From positions 1,395,001-1,459,000 of the forward strand of contig CATNEN010000025.1 in NCBI GenBank assembly GCA_950097015.1: DNA of 64,000 bases, written 5' to 3'. Position numbers and translations under genes: made by a program. The notes below the pieces were generated by a model. It saw only the letters and a list, made by a program, of their open reading frames with translations, did not search any database and was not told the DNA's origin. Origin of the DNA: Macrostomum hystrix. Its lineage: Eukaryota; Platyhelminthes; Macrostomidae. Shown here one piece after another: positions 1-10,905 of this stretch (within the stretch, counting starts at the first letter, position 1; every line of letters begins with the position of its first letter).

Positions 1-159
1 GAGATTTGACTCCTCAGAGTTGTGAAATATGTGGGATTTGACTCCTCAGAGTTGTGAAATATGTGAGATTTGACTCCCCAGAGTTGTGAAATATGTGAGA
101 TTTGACTCCCCAGAGTTGTGAAATATGTGAGATTTGACTCCCCAGAGTTGTGAAATATC
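1..159. repeat. 32-bp tandem array at left edge
   Basis: About five copies of a 32-bp unit beginning gagatttgactcc and ending gaaatatgt, very similar to one another. The array is cut by the window edge, so its full length is unknown. Confidence 0.9.
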
Positions 160-583
160 AAAGCTATAAATATGGAGAATTGAAATTTGTCTCTCTTTGA
201 TGTCTAGTCACAGCCTCTGCAATTTACTTTACGAAAATGCACTTCACAGGAGAGTCTGTATTAGATTTGAGCTATCAGTTGTTGGGGTTGAGTTTGAAAT
301 GCCAAGTAGCCTAGTCTAAGACCAGTCCACAGTTCTAAAAGTGAGTTATATAGTTATGGGAGATGACATGGGTGGGCTCCATATTGCACTTTTCTGCTCC
401 TGGGAGCTACAGAATTAATGATATTAGACTCTAGGCAGCAGCTCTGGGTACAGATGATGAAGGAGATGCTGGCTCCGGAGGGTATATCCCTGGGATTAAA
501 TTATCACGGAAGACAAACTAATTAAATATTATTTTTATATTGGCTTGTCTTGGTTGTGGCGGCAACACCGTTGGAAACTGTCA
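160..583. other. Intergenic, no gene recognised
   Basis: Non-repetitive sequence between the edge array and a SINE. I saw no coding exon, RNA gene or clear regulatory motif. Confidence 0.5.
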
Positions 584-945
584 ATAATAATGATAATAAT
601 CATTGCAGGAGGGCTGCGGGCACCGTTATATTACTTGGTGGCACTAGACCCGCAGCCAGCGAGTAGGCCATTCTGCCCATTCCGCTGACTCCTGAGCACA
701 CACGCACACAGATACTGTGTACACACAGGTGTGTACATCTGCCCTGACTTTCTCATCGTCTTTCTCAGGCAGTGTGCCGTGGAGGTTGGCCCTCAAGGGC
801 GTAAATTGCACGCCAAGCCACCAAGCCTTCTCTCCGCGGCTTCGCTCCAAATGAATGTGGCCTCGCCGCGGAATCGAGCTGAGGGACCGTGGTGCGAGAG
901 GCAAACGCGTTAGACTGATCTGCCGCTCACTCCACTTGCTTTTAC
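584..945 (-). mobile_element. SINE family A copy
   Basis: A near full-length tRNA-derived SINE lies on the minus strand. The tail side (TAATAATGATAATAAT then tgcaggagggctgcggg) is at the left. The decayed tRNA-like head is at the right, with the B-box-like block read on the minus strand near 870. The body shares long blocks (ctgactcctgagcacac, ctgccctgactttctcatcg, ggttggccctcaagggcg) with copies at 15.85, 33.0, 38.0 and 59.46 kb. Confidence 0.8.
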
Positions 946-1730
946 TGTTAATAAGCACGCAGTGTCTATCAAGCTTCTTCCGCCTGACCCCTTAATGTAT
1001 TAGCCCATAGAAGCAGACAGAGACTTATTTTCTTGAGTGCCACGCAAAGTCAAATCAGGTCGATCACCTTGAAGCGAACTCTGCTGCTAATTTATTTGAA
1101 AGAAATATTTCCCATTGGGTCTTCGACTGAGCAACAGCAACGATAAGAAAATATTAGAGCATTATAGGCGGCAGCAATGCCAACAGTGTTCGTACAGCCA
1201 TGCGAAACCAACCACCCACTCTCCGCTCTTCTCTCTCCCCTCCCTCTCTCCCTATGTCTCTCTTCATTTCTGACTGTCGCACATGCATGCGACCCGTGGC
1301 TGCAGCAGCTGTTGCCGCCGATTTTCTTTGTCTATATGGAACCGGATTTTGTCTCTTTGACGGAGAAAAATATTGCCAGTGGTGGGAAAATGCGATCGAG
1401 AGGGAGGCACATAGATACAATGCGCTAGCATTGGTGGAAATTCAACCAGTTGTTGCTGTCTGGTAGCCAACGCACACACACAGAACTGGGAACTGGGAAC
1501 AGATACGGGCTTCGAGATCCCAGGGTTGAAAGCTAAGTTTCTTACAGTGTGCAAAAATTTAAAAGCTTGCCTGCGAGGCTTGACTCTCAACCATTTCTGC
1601 CAGTAATCTTTTTCTGCTTTGCCACAGTTTTAAGCTTTTAAGCGTTGTTAACTAACGGTAAGTCTGTTCGAGCTTAATATCATAAAATATGTACATTCTT
1701 TTATTACAAGGACATTTTTTCTGCTGCAGC
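946..1730. other. Intergenic, no gene recognised
   Basis: Overlapping short open frames on both strands (roughly 1150-1590) have no recognisable domain and no exon-like composition. I do not call a gene here. Confidence 0.4.
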
Positions 1731-1733
1731 AAT

Positions 1734-2125
1734 TCCTGTCCTGTCCTGCCCTGTCCTGTCCTGTCCTGTCCTGTCCTGTCCTGTCCTGTCCTGTCCTGTC
1801 CTTTCCAGGCCTGTCCAGGCCTGTCCTGTCCTGTCCTTTCCAGGCCTGTCTTGTCCTGTCCTGTCCTGTCCTGTCCTGTCCTGTCCTGTCCTGTCCTGTC
1901 CTTTCCAGGCCTGTCCAGGCCTGTCCTGTCCTGTCCTTTCCAGGCCTGTCTTGTCCTGTCCTGTCCTGTCCTGTCCTGTCCTATCCTATCCTGTCCTGTC
2001 CTATCCTGTCCTGTCCTGTCCTGTCCTATCCTGTCCTGTCCTGTCCTGTCCTATCCTGTCCTGTCCTATCCTGTCCTGTCCTGTCCTGTCCTGTCCTGTC
2101 TTGTCCTGTCCCTTCCCGTCCTTAT
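1734..2125. repeat. TCCTG pentanucleotide array with higher-order structure
   Basis: An array of (TCCTG)n with variant units (TCCTA, TCTTG). Blocks containing ctttccaggcctgtccagg recur with a spacing of about 100 bp near 1800 and 1900, showing a larger duplicated unit superimposed on the pentamer. Confidence 0.9.
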
Positions 2126-2840
2126 ATTTCTTGTCCCGTCTGTCCTTCTTCGATGCTAAATTGTTTATGGTCTGAATAAGATCTGAATGAATGACTCAAG
2201 AAGTTTTGGATGCAATCAACGAGAGCCGGAAACGACAGTGCAACCCTTCATAATTCTTAATCAAACCTTAATGCATCATAATGCATTAAAGCATTCATAA
2301 GCAATGACACTAATTTAAGCCATTGCTGGCATGCTTTTAGAGGCAGTGATTTCGGCCATTATTGCAGCCTGCCTAATTACTGGCCTGAAAGATGAGAATT
2401 TCACAATAAACAGATTTCACCAGCAGTATCAAATGAAGGTCATGTAGTGCAGCGTAAGTAGTCGCCAATGCAATCATGCTAAGATGTTGTTGACACATTG
2501 GCGACTTCTCATGCTTCAGTGAGATCTCAGATACTTAAATGCAAGCCAATTAACTGCTTTTGGCAGACATAGTTCTGTGCACTTTTATGACGAAGAAGCA
2601 CTGAAGGTAGGATTTAGTTGCCAATATCTCATCGATTTTCTCTTGAGAAATGAATGGAGAAAAATTCGCTCGATTCTTTAAAGGAATTTCAGATGAAAAA
2701 TAAAGAAATTTGTTCTCTTTGATTGAACTGTACTTTTCTTGGAAAGTGCTTTTGGGTGCGGAAGACTCCTGTCACTTAAATATAAGAAATATTTCTAAAT
2801 TCTAGTCATGTACAAAATGCACTTTCCACTTCTGCTCCCG
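2126..2840. other. Non-coding region upstream of SLC3A2-like gene
   Basis: AT-rich sequence without a recognised exon. It contains a short inverted repeat (agtcgccaatg near 2460 and cattggcgact near 2497). A 3' splice-site-like sequence, tctgctcccgcag, ends at 2843 just before the coding exon. Confidence 0.4.
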
Positions 2841-2900
2841 CAGACTCCCTTGAGTAGACTTGTTGGTCAGGCAACACAACTCAACCAGCAGCCAGGGACC

Positions 2901-3024
2901 ATGGTGAAAGCACCGAATAATCAGCCGGCTAATGAGGCCGACCCGGAGCAGCAGCTGCCGCCGCAGAATGAGGAAGAAGCGGCCGCCATGCCGCTGGTGC
3001 AGATCGCTGATCCCTCACAGGCCA

Positions 3025-3055
<31 letters not shown>

Positions 3056-4859
3056 GCAGCAGCAGCTCTCCGGTCTAACCAAGGAACAGCTAGAAGCTTA
3101 CGTCAACGATCCGTTCTGGCGACGCCTCCGCCTGGTCTCCCTAGTCCTGTTCGTCGTCCTCTGGCTCCTGATGTTTGCCGCAGTAATCGTCATCGTCATC
3201 GCTTCGCCAAAATGTCCGCCCCGACCGCCGCGCGAGTTCTGGCAGCGCCCGATCTACCGGCTGCAGCTGGCCGCCTTCGCCCCAGCCGACGACAAAGATC
3301 CGTCCTCGGTTGGCAGCCTGTCCGGTCTGGCCAGTCGACTCTCCTACCTGCGTGACACTCTCGGCATGTCCAATTTTCTAATTGGCGGCCAGATCAACCC
3401 GGTGGACTCTTCGACCGGATGTCCGACGAGCTTCGCAGCCATCAGGCCGCAGCTCGGCCAGCTGAGCGACCTCCGCGCTCTGGCCAAGACCGGTCGGAAG
3501 AAGGGCTTCAACCTGATCCTGGAGCTCGACCTCAGCCAAGCCGACGCCTCCTGGTCCGACCAGCCAGACGCTTTTGTTGCGTCACCATGGCCTGGTCAGG
3601 TCAGCCGCGACTCCAAGGCCGCCTGGTGGGCTGGTCGGCTTCATCTTCCTCGCTCCGCCTGTGACTCGCTCAACGTGAGTTCGCCAACCGTCCAGTCGCG
3701 TCTGGCTGACGACCTGATCACCTGGCTGGACGCTGGCGTCTCTGGCTTCCTGCTGAACAACGTCGCCTTCATGGCGCCACAAACTTTGTCCGACAATTCG
3801 TTGACGCGTCCGCAGACAACGCCGCTCGACTGGTTTGCCACGGACCCCAGCTCGGTCCTGTACAGCAACGGCAGCGTCGAGTTTGTCCGCTGGGTTCGCG
3901 GCCTGCTCGACCGAGAGGCCAGTCGTCTCGGTCGTGACCTGGCGCTGTTTGTCGACCCGGGCAACACAGGCTTCGAGCAGCCGCCCGAGCGCCTGGCTGC
4001 GTACCTGTCGGCCGGAGTGCAAGCGGTTGTCAGTGTCGGTCTCGGCCGCCCATTGAGCGAGAAATCGCCATTGGCCAAAACCAACGCTACCAGCCCGCAA
4101 CGTCTCGCTGACTCGGTGCTGACGGCATTCGGCAGCGGCGACCGCATTATCTTCGCCAGCGCCTGGCCGAGTATTCGCCGGCCAACAGACGTGATGCTGA
4201 CCGCCCTGTCGCTGACATTGTCCGGAGTTCCGTGCCTCTATTACGGCCAGGAGCTGGGCATGGCTCACGTGCCAGGCATGCGTTTCAAAGGCAACGCGTC
4301 ACTGTCAAGCTACCTGCCTGGTGACGAATCCACGGACCCATCGGAGACTCCGATGCAGTGGTCGGGCTCCGCAGCCAATGCCGGCTGGTTGAGCGACCTG
4401 GACGTCCGCCTCGACTGGGTAAACCTGGAGCCGCGCGCCGCCGACATTCGGGCGCACAATCTTCGCCGGCTGGCCGCATCCGGTCATCCGAGCTCCCCGC
4501 TGCAGTTTGTCAGCGGTCTGCTGGCCCTGATTGACAAGACGGAGTCGCTGCAGTGGGGCGAAATCAAATTTCTACCGTTGCCGGCGGGCAGCCCGGTCGG
4601 TCTCGTGGCCTTCAGGCGTCGGGCGTTTCGCTTCCCCGCGGCCTTCGTTGTCGGCAACTCGGAGGGCCAGTCGGCCACGCTGGATCTGACACTGGCTGGT
4701 GACAAGGCCAACGGCGGCGCTGCCACGGGCACGCTGAAGCTGATGCACTCGGGCGCTGGCGGAGGAGCCGGTGCCTACGAGGTCGGCCAGTCGTACAAGC
4801 TGGATCGGGTCTTTGTGCCAGCCTTCACCACGCTGGTGTTCTTGTCTGATCAAGTCTGA
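2901..4859 (+). CDS. SLC3A2: 4F2 heavy chain-like amino acid transporter subunit (SLC3A2 family)
   Basis: A type II membrane glycoprotein of the heteromeric amino acid transporter heavy-chain family. Known members carry an SLC7 light chain to the plasma membrane. The 652-residue product starts at ATG 2901 (gggaccATGG context). The frame stays open further upstream, but a splice-acceptor-like site ends at 2843, so the earlier ATG at 2808 is less likely. Visible features are an acidic, Q-rich cytosolic tail with a poly-Q run (residues about 43-55), one TM segment (about 78-101), and a Cys just after it (SPKC, about 105) where the family forms the light-chain disulfide. A GH13 alpha-amylase-like ectodomain follows, with LYYGQELGM and TPMQW motifs. 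The usual nucleophile motif GFRxD reads GFLLNN, so the Asp is absent, as expected for inactive 4F2hc rather than rBAT. The CDS has no intron, unlike every other gene here; a retrocopy or a spliced leader exon is possible. Confidence 0.85.
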
Positions 4860-5113
4860 CACACGAGACCCGGCTTTGTGGCGTCAGAAATGCCATAATT
4901 CTAAGAAGACCAAGCGAAATCTGCGAATGTGAACTTTCTGTCTCAAAATATCAGCAACTAAATGAAAATTGCACTTTTGGATATTGGTTGTGCTATTGTG
5001 ATCTATGAAAATTAAAGGCCTGTGACTGTGAGACATCTGCGACCTATTTGGAACGTGACAAATTTTCGTCGAATCATTCGTCAATTGCTTTGCTAGACAA
5101 AGCGAGGAAGAAA

Positions 5114-5119
5114 AATAAA
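5114..5119 (+). other. Polyadenylation signal of SLC3A2-like gene
   Basis: AATAAA lies 254 bases after the stop codon and just before the minisatellite begins. It is the first good candidate signal downstream. Confidence 0.5.
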
Positions 5120-5149
5120 TGATGATTGAGGAGAAAGTGAGGGTGGGAA

Positions 5150-6005
5150 ATTGTTGACGATGGGACATTTTTGAGGGTGAGAGATTATTAAGGGTGGGAG
5201 ATTGTTGAGTGTAAGAAATTGTTGAGGGTGGGAGAAGGTGAGGGTGGGAGATTGTTGAGGGTGGGAGATTGTTGAGGGTGGGAGATTGTTGAGGGTGGGA
5301 GAAGGTGAGGGTTGGAGATTGTTGAGGGTGGGAGAAGGTGTGGGTGGGAGAAAGTGAGGGTGGGAGAAAGTGAGAGTGGGAGATTGTTGAGGGTAGGAGA
5401 TTGTTGAGGGTGGGAGAAAGTGAGGGTGGGAGAAAGTGAGAGTGGGAGATTGTTGAGGGTGGGAGATTGTTGAGGTTGGGAGATTTTTGAGGTTGGGAGA
5501 CTGTTGAGGTTGGGAGACTGTTGAGGTTGGGAGATTTTTGAGGTTGGGAGACTGTTGAGGTTGGGAGATTTTTGAGATTGGGAGATTTTTGAGGTTGGGA
5601 GACTGTTGAGGGTGGGAGATTGTTGAGGTTGGGAGATTGTTGAGGTTGGGAGACTGTTGAGGGTGGGAGAAAGTGAGGGTGGGAGAAAGTGAGAGTGGGA
5701 GATTGTTGAGGTTGGGAGATTGTTGAAGGTGGGAGATTGTTGAGGTTGGGAGATTTTTTAGGTTGGGAGACTGTTGAGGGTGGGAGATTGTTAAGGGTGG
5801 GAGAAAGTTAGGTGGGAGATTGTTGAGGTTGGGAGACTGTTGAGGGTGGGAGATTGTTAAGGGTGGGAGAAAGTTAGGGTGGGAGATTGTTGAGGTTGGG
5901 AGACTGTTGAGGGTGGGAGATTGTTAAGGGTGGGAGAAAGTGAGGGTGGGAGAAAGTGAGGGTGGGAGAAAGTGAGGGTGGGAGAAAGTGAAGATGGGAG
6001 ATTGC
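5150..6005. repeat. G-rich 16-bp minisatellite
   Basis: Irregular tandem units of the form gagggtgggagattgtt, with variants ending aaagt and tttt. The plus strand is rich in GGGTGGGAG runs, so G-quadruplex formation is conceivable. It follows the SLC3A2-like 3' end directly. Confidence 0.9.
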
Positions 6006-6540
6006 GAAGCGTTGAGAATTAAAGGGTGAAGGTTTTGGGATAGATGAGTATTGTTATAAATGAGAAAGTAGAATTTAAGGTGCTTACTATAACGCTTTAA
6101 CAAAACCCCAAGTCTTTTATCGATGACTGACGAAGAAAACCAAAAGAGAATCGAATTAAATGAAGCGTGATAAGCTCAGGAACCAAAGCGTATATGGAAT
6201 TTATTTGATAATACTTAATTTACTTATAATTGTGGATTAGCGCTTACTGTTAGTAGATGGAATCGAAAAAGTACACGTAGACGGTGATAAACAGTATACA
6301 AAAATTACTGAATACTTTAAAGCTTATTTGCTATAAACTATTTTCGCATTCACATGGCAAATTTGAAATTCAAAACAACCGATTTATTATGTTGAAACAG
6401 TCGCATTATAAGCCGGCGTTAAGGCGGCTATAAGTAGGCAATGTAACAGCGGCCCGGTAACCATGCCCAGCACCTATTACTGACTAGTGTGAACAACGAC
6501 AACAAATTGTAGCGCGCATGTTTCTCTGAACGTTGGCTAG
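6006..6540. other. Intergenic, no gene recognised
   Basis: AT-rich sequence with a GC-richer patch around 6410-6470. No coding exon, RNA gene or transposon end was recognised. Confidence 0.4.
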
Positions 6541-6546
6541 GATAAA

Positions 6547-6840
6547 GTGAAGGTTAGAGGTGTGAAAAGTCAGACTGGGGCTACTGGGGTTGGCAGCCCG
6601 ATAAGAAGTGATGTGAAAAGTCAGACTGAAGCTGTTGGGATTGGCAGCCCGATAAGAAGAGGTGTGAAAAGTCTGACTGAGGCTGTTGGGGTTGGCAGCC
6701 CGATTAGAAGAGGTGTGAAAAGTCAGACTGGGGCTACTGGGGTTGGCAGCCCGATTAGAAGAGGTGTGAAAAGTCAGACTGAGGCTGTTGGGGTTGGCAG
6801 CCCGATCAGAAGATGTGTGAAAAGTCAGACTGATGTGGCA
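6547..6840 (+). repeat. 51-bp tandem repeat with an open frame
   Basis: Five to six copies of a 51-bp unit. Because 51 is a multiple of three, the plus-strand frame is open for 100 codons and encodes a 17-residue repeat, GVKSQTEAVGVGSPIRR, with few changes. There is no signal peptide, recognised domain or obvious splice context. It lies about 250 bp beyond the stop of the minus-strand TMEM72-like gene, so a non-coding minisatellite remains the simplest view. Confidence 0.6.
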
Positions 6841-7089
6841 GCTTGTTAAGATATAGTATGAAATGTCTGACTGAGCCTGTTGAATTTGGCACCTTTATTG
6901 AGTGCGCATTTAAAATACGAGCTAAAAATAATAATATTGGCAACCCGATAAATATAGGTCAGAAAAATTTATTGAACAAACTAAGAAGAGAAATTTTTAT
7001 ACCCAAGAATTTAAGTATTAACTTACAACAAAAAGAAATGGAATATTGCGCCAGATCCTATATAGGATCCCGGATTAAGCAAGACCGGA

Positions 7090-9488
7090 TCACTTTAGTT
7101 CACCAACGGCGCTGCCAATAGGAGCTGGACCATAAGACGGTGGCGGGGTCATGCCAAATGGTCCAGCCGAAGTGAGCCCGGTATTAGGACCCGGAGGTGG
7201 CGGCGGCGGGGGCATCATGACCGGAGCGGGCTGCTGCGGCATGGTTGCTGTTCCTGCAGTGGCTGCGGCTGCGATAGCCGCTTGGCTCTGAATATCCATG
7301 TAGCTGCGCGAGTGGGCCTTGGCGAAGTTGGCATTCCGGAAGCTCTTGATAAAGTAGAGCACACCCAGAGCCAGGATAAGGGTGCCTGGTGAAGAGTAGA
7401 ACAGCTTATATTGCGCTGCTGTCAAGATATGCATACATAGAGGGTCACCCTTTAAATTTTTGTACCCGCTTACACCCGATAGGATTCCATCTAGATTCCC
7501 CATTGGATTCTCCCTGGGTTTCCCAAAGGATTCTTATTGGGCTTCCCTTAGGATTCTTATTGGGCTTCCCTTAGGATTCTCTCTTGGTTTCCCATTGAAT
7601 TCTCTCTGAGTTTCCCCATGGATTCTCTCTGTGTTTCCAAATGGATTCTCTCTGGGTTTCCCAATGGATTCTCTCTGGGGTTCCCAATGGATTCTCTCTG
7701 GGGTTCCCAATGGATTCTCTCTGGGTTTCCCCATGGATTCTCTCTGGGTTTCCCAATGGATTCTCTCTGGGTTTCCCAATGGATTCTCTCTGGGTTTCAC
7801 AATGGATTCTCTCTGGGTTTCCCAAAGGATTCTTATTGGGCTTCCCTTAGGATTCTCTCTTGGTTTCCCCATGGATTCTCTCTGGGTTTCCCCATGGATT
7901 CTCTCTTGGTTTCCCCATGGATTCTCTCTGGGTTTCCCCATGGATTCTCTCTGGGTTTCCCCATGGATTCTCTCTGGGTTTCCCAATGGATTCTCTCTGG
8001 GTTTCCCCATGGATTCTCTCTGGGTTTCCCCATGGATTCTCTCTGGGTTTCCCAATGGATTCTCTCTGGGTTTCCCCATGGATTCTCTCTGGGTTTCCCC
8101 ATGGATTCTCTCTGGGTTTCCCCATGGATTCTCTCTGGGTTTCCCAATGGATTCTCTCTGGGTTGAGAGAGACTGGATTATGCATCCGCTATATTTAGGC
8201 AGTGATTTCACATTTCACATCGCTCGCATTTTGTGATTCAGAACAGCTCACCCGACAGAACAGCCTTGAGCACACTGGAGCTCTCATCTAGATTGCGCAG
8301 GAACAGAGGAATCGGCAAGGCCACGTAGAGAATCGTCTTGCGCCAGCAGTCGATCCACTTTATGGCTCTCCAGACCGTGCAGCAGCAGCTCATGTCGCTG
8401 TCGATTTAGAAAATTGATTCAATTATGAAACAAATTTGAGGTTGGTGTAAGTTCTTCTGGTTTCCAATAGTACTTGTTCAATGTTTTATATGAATTTCCA
8501 TCACAAGATTCGTTAAGATTCCATGAGAGATTATTGTAATGCGGCATAAGGGATTCCCCCTTATATACCAAGAGATTCCCCCTGTACATCGCAAGGTATT
8601 TCGCCTGTATATCCGAAGGGATTTCCTCTGTATTTTCCTAGGGATTCCCTCTCTAGATCTCAAAGGATTTCCTCTGCACTTCCATAGAACTCCGTCCGTA
8701 TGTCGCATTATATTTAACTAAAATTTCCCACTAGGGTTCACCCTATGGGTTAGACTACGGAATTCCCCATGGGACTCCCCACGGGGTTTCCCTGTGGCAT
8801 TCCCCACGGGGTTTCCCTGTGGAATTCCCCAGGGGGTTTCCCTGCGGAATTCTTGTGTTTGTGAAAACTTATTGGAAGATTTAGGAAACTCATATCTTTT
8901 TTTCTTGTGTAATCCCTTATTCACCCATTGGGCGTCTCCAATATAATCTTTAGTCGAATCCAGAGAAAAGCCCTTTTGTCAGACTGCCAATTGTCAGATT
9001 CCAGAATGATTTACTTACTCGCAGCAGTTGCACTTGTCAAAAAGCCAGATCGACTCTAGAAAAGTCAGCAGAATAGTGATCGCCCTGGCGAGAATGAGAG
9101 AAAACCGATTTGGATTTCTGAATTAATGCGACGAGTGCAATCTTAGCGGCACAGACGAATGATAACTCACAGCAAATACCACCCGTTGATTGTGTGGTAC
9201 TTTTCTACAGTCAAAATGCTGATCATCAGTACGTAGAGACCTTCAAAATGGTAGAATTAAAGACACAAAGACGCACTTAAAGATATGTACAAAGACACAC
9301 AGACGCTGTCATTGATGTTTGACTCTGCCGATGTTAAGTTGAATGACTTTCTAGTTGAGCACTCCTAGAAAATCAATAGGAAACATGATCAACTCACAAA
9401 TAACTACCACCAATCCTGCGAAACGGCACATCACGGTGATGTACTTGAAGCAGCAGGTCCGATTCTCCTCTAGTTCAATGAAGCGCAT
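7090..9488 (-). CDS. Four-TM protein, TMEM72-like
   Basis: Five exons join in phase: 9488-9398, 9240-9171, 9084-9019, 8397-8252 and 7385-7090, giving 222 residues. All donors are GT and all acceptors AG. An in-frame stop precedes ATG 9488. The product has four hydrophobic segments (about 22-40, 50-68, 98-112, 125-142). There is a Cys-rich hinge (CNCCDDMSCCC) between TM2 and TM3, an acidic residue in TM2 (FLESIWLF), and a Pro-rich cytosolic tail with seven prolines. Segment spacing and the TM2 glutamate resemble vertebrate TMEM72, a membrane protein of unknown function. That is my recollection of the family, not a search result. Intron 4 is almost entirely a 23-bp minisatellite and intron 3 contains degenerate arrays. 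Confidence 0.6.
7495..8165. repeat. 23-bp minisatellite in intron 4 of the TMEM72-like gene
   Basis: About 29 copies of a unit like ggattctctctgggtttcc plus a variable 4-base end (CCAT, CAAT, CAAA). It fills most of the 866-bp intron. Long open frames arise on both strands only because the unit lacks stops. Confidence 0.95.
8545..8850. repeat. Degenerate 26-28 bp arrays in intron 3 of the TMEM72-like gene
   Basis: Two related decayed arrays: 8545-8670 (aagggattccccctgtatat-like units) and 8760-8850 (ccccacggggtttccctgtgg-like units). They share a gggattccc core with each other and faintly with the intron 4 array. Confidence 0.6.
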
Positions 9489-10305
9489 GATGCCTTTTAT
9501 CTAACAAACAATAATTACTCGTCACTAAACCAGTCGCTAACAATACTCTGTAAGTCTAAGGCGTTTTCCAACGCGCTCTGCTCCGCTACCCCGTCATATA
9601 ATGGCAGGTGAGGTGCCGTGCCAAGAGACAATCTATAGACGAATCCGCACAATTGTTTTCTCTGAGCGATCATGCCACTAACAGTATAGAGCGCAGTCAT
9701 TGGGAACTTAACCCCATTCCCTTGCCCTCGGTGTCTTCTGCGCTAGTGAACGGATCAATCGAGTGCAAACAAATCTCCCCTTTATCTGGAGCAGAAAAAA
9801 ATCAATCAAAGCGCTAGCAGTCTGGACACAAAATCACAACCGTGCACTGTGTGGCCCCTCAAAAATTTGACCAGACCATACTGAGAGTATTTTGCGACTG
9901 GACAACACACTCATGCAACGTAGGCGGACCGGGGGAAAAATCTTCAAAAAACCAATCTGAATAATTTATTGTTTAAAAGAATGGAGGCAAAAAATCTGCT
10001 TAAACTTCTGGTCAAGTTAACCAACAGCTGCAGTTAAAGACTCAAAGAAAACTATATCTTCCGGTACTTTCTGAAAGATAAGCACAGAGCAAAGTAAAGT
10101 ATGTCCTACAACTTGACATACAATTTTTGTGTATGTTTAAGGACACGAAAACTACTTTGTACTGACAACAAAAATGGATAAAATGAATTTGACCACGTTT
10201 TTTATACTGGAATATTTAGTACGCTCCTGTTGTCCATCTTCACACGTTCAAAAGTTTGTCATTTTTCTATATGCGCACAATGTGACTAATTATGAAGTAT
10301 GACTA
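9489..10305. other. Upstream region of the TMEM72-like gene, no other gene seen
   Basis: It should hold the promoter and 5' untranslated sequence of the minus-strand gene. I did not recognise a TATA box or an additional exon. Confidence 0.4.
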
Positions 10306-10309
10306 CTTT

Positions 10310-10735
10310 TGAGCCAGACTACACACAAACTACCAAAGCCAGACTACACACAAACTACCAAAGCCAGACTACACACACACTACCAAAGCCAGACTACACA
10401 CAAACTACCAAAGCCAGACTACACACAAACTACCAAAGCCAGACTACACACAAACTACCAAAGCCAGACTACACACAAACTACCAAAGCCAGACTACACA
10501 CAAACTACCAAAGCCAGACTACACGCAAACTACCAAAGCCAGACTAAACACAAACTACCAAAGCCAGACTACACACAAACCATACCAAAGCCAGACTACA
10601 CACAAACTACCAAAGCCAGACTACACACAAACTACCAAAGCCAGACTACACACAAACTACCAAAGCCAGACTACACACAAACTACCAAAGCCAGACTACA
10701 CACAAACTACCAAAGCCAGACTACACACAATTAGA
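10310..10735. repeat. 25-bp tandem array
   Basis: About 17 copies of a 25-bp unit (ccagactacacacaaactac then caaag), nearly identical, with one unit carrying a 2-base expansion near 10580. It lies between the TMEM72-like and nAChR genes. Confidence 0.95.
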
Positions 10736-10905
10736 CTTCACACAAACTACCATGGACGGACTCCAGATTAAGTTCTAAGGTTAGTCTGCAGTATACAGAA
10801 AAATTGCCAAGAATAGATTAGGTACAAGCTAAAACAGACTTGAAGCAAACTATTAGTGTGCCACAATATAAAGCTTAGTTCCCCAATGCATGATGACATG
10901 AATCA

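Noticed and set aside
1689-2175. Open frame of Cys/Pro/Leu/Ser repeats
   Set aside because: Arises from the TCCTG pentamer array, which lacks stops in this strand.
3582-4268. Antisense open frames within the SLC3A2-like exon
   Set aside because: GC-rich coding shadow; no domain and no splice signals on the minus strand.
7534-8236. Long frames on both strands (NPERIHGETQRES and SLGFPMDSLW repeats)
   Set aside because: Stop-free minisatellite inside intron 4 of the TMEM72-like gene; flanking splice sites of that gene join cleanly across it.
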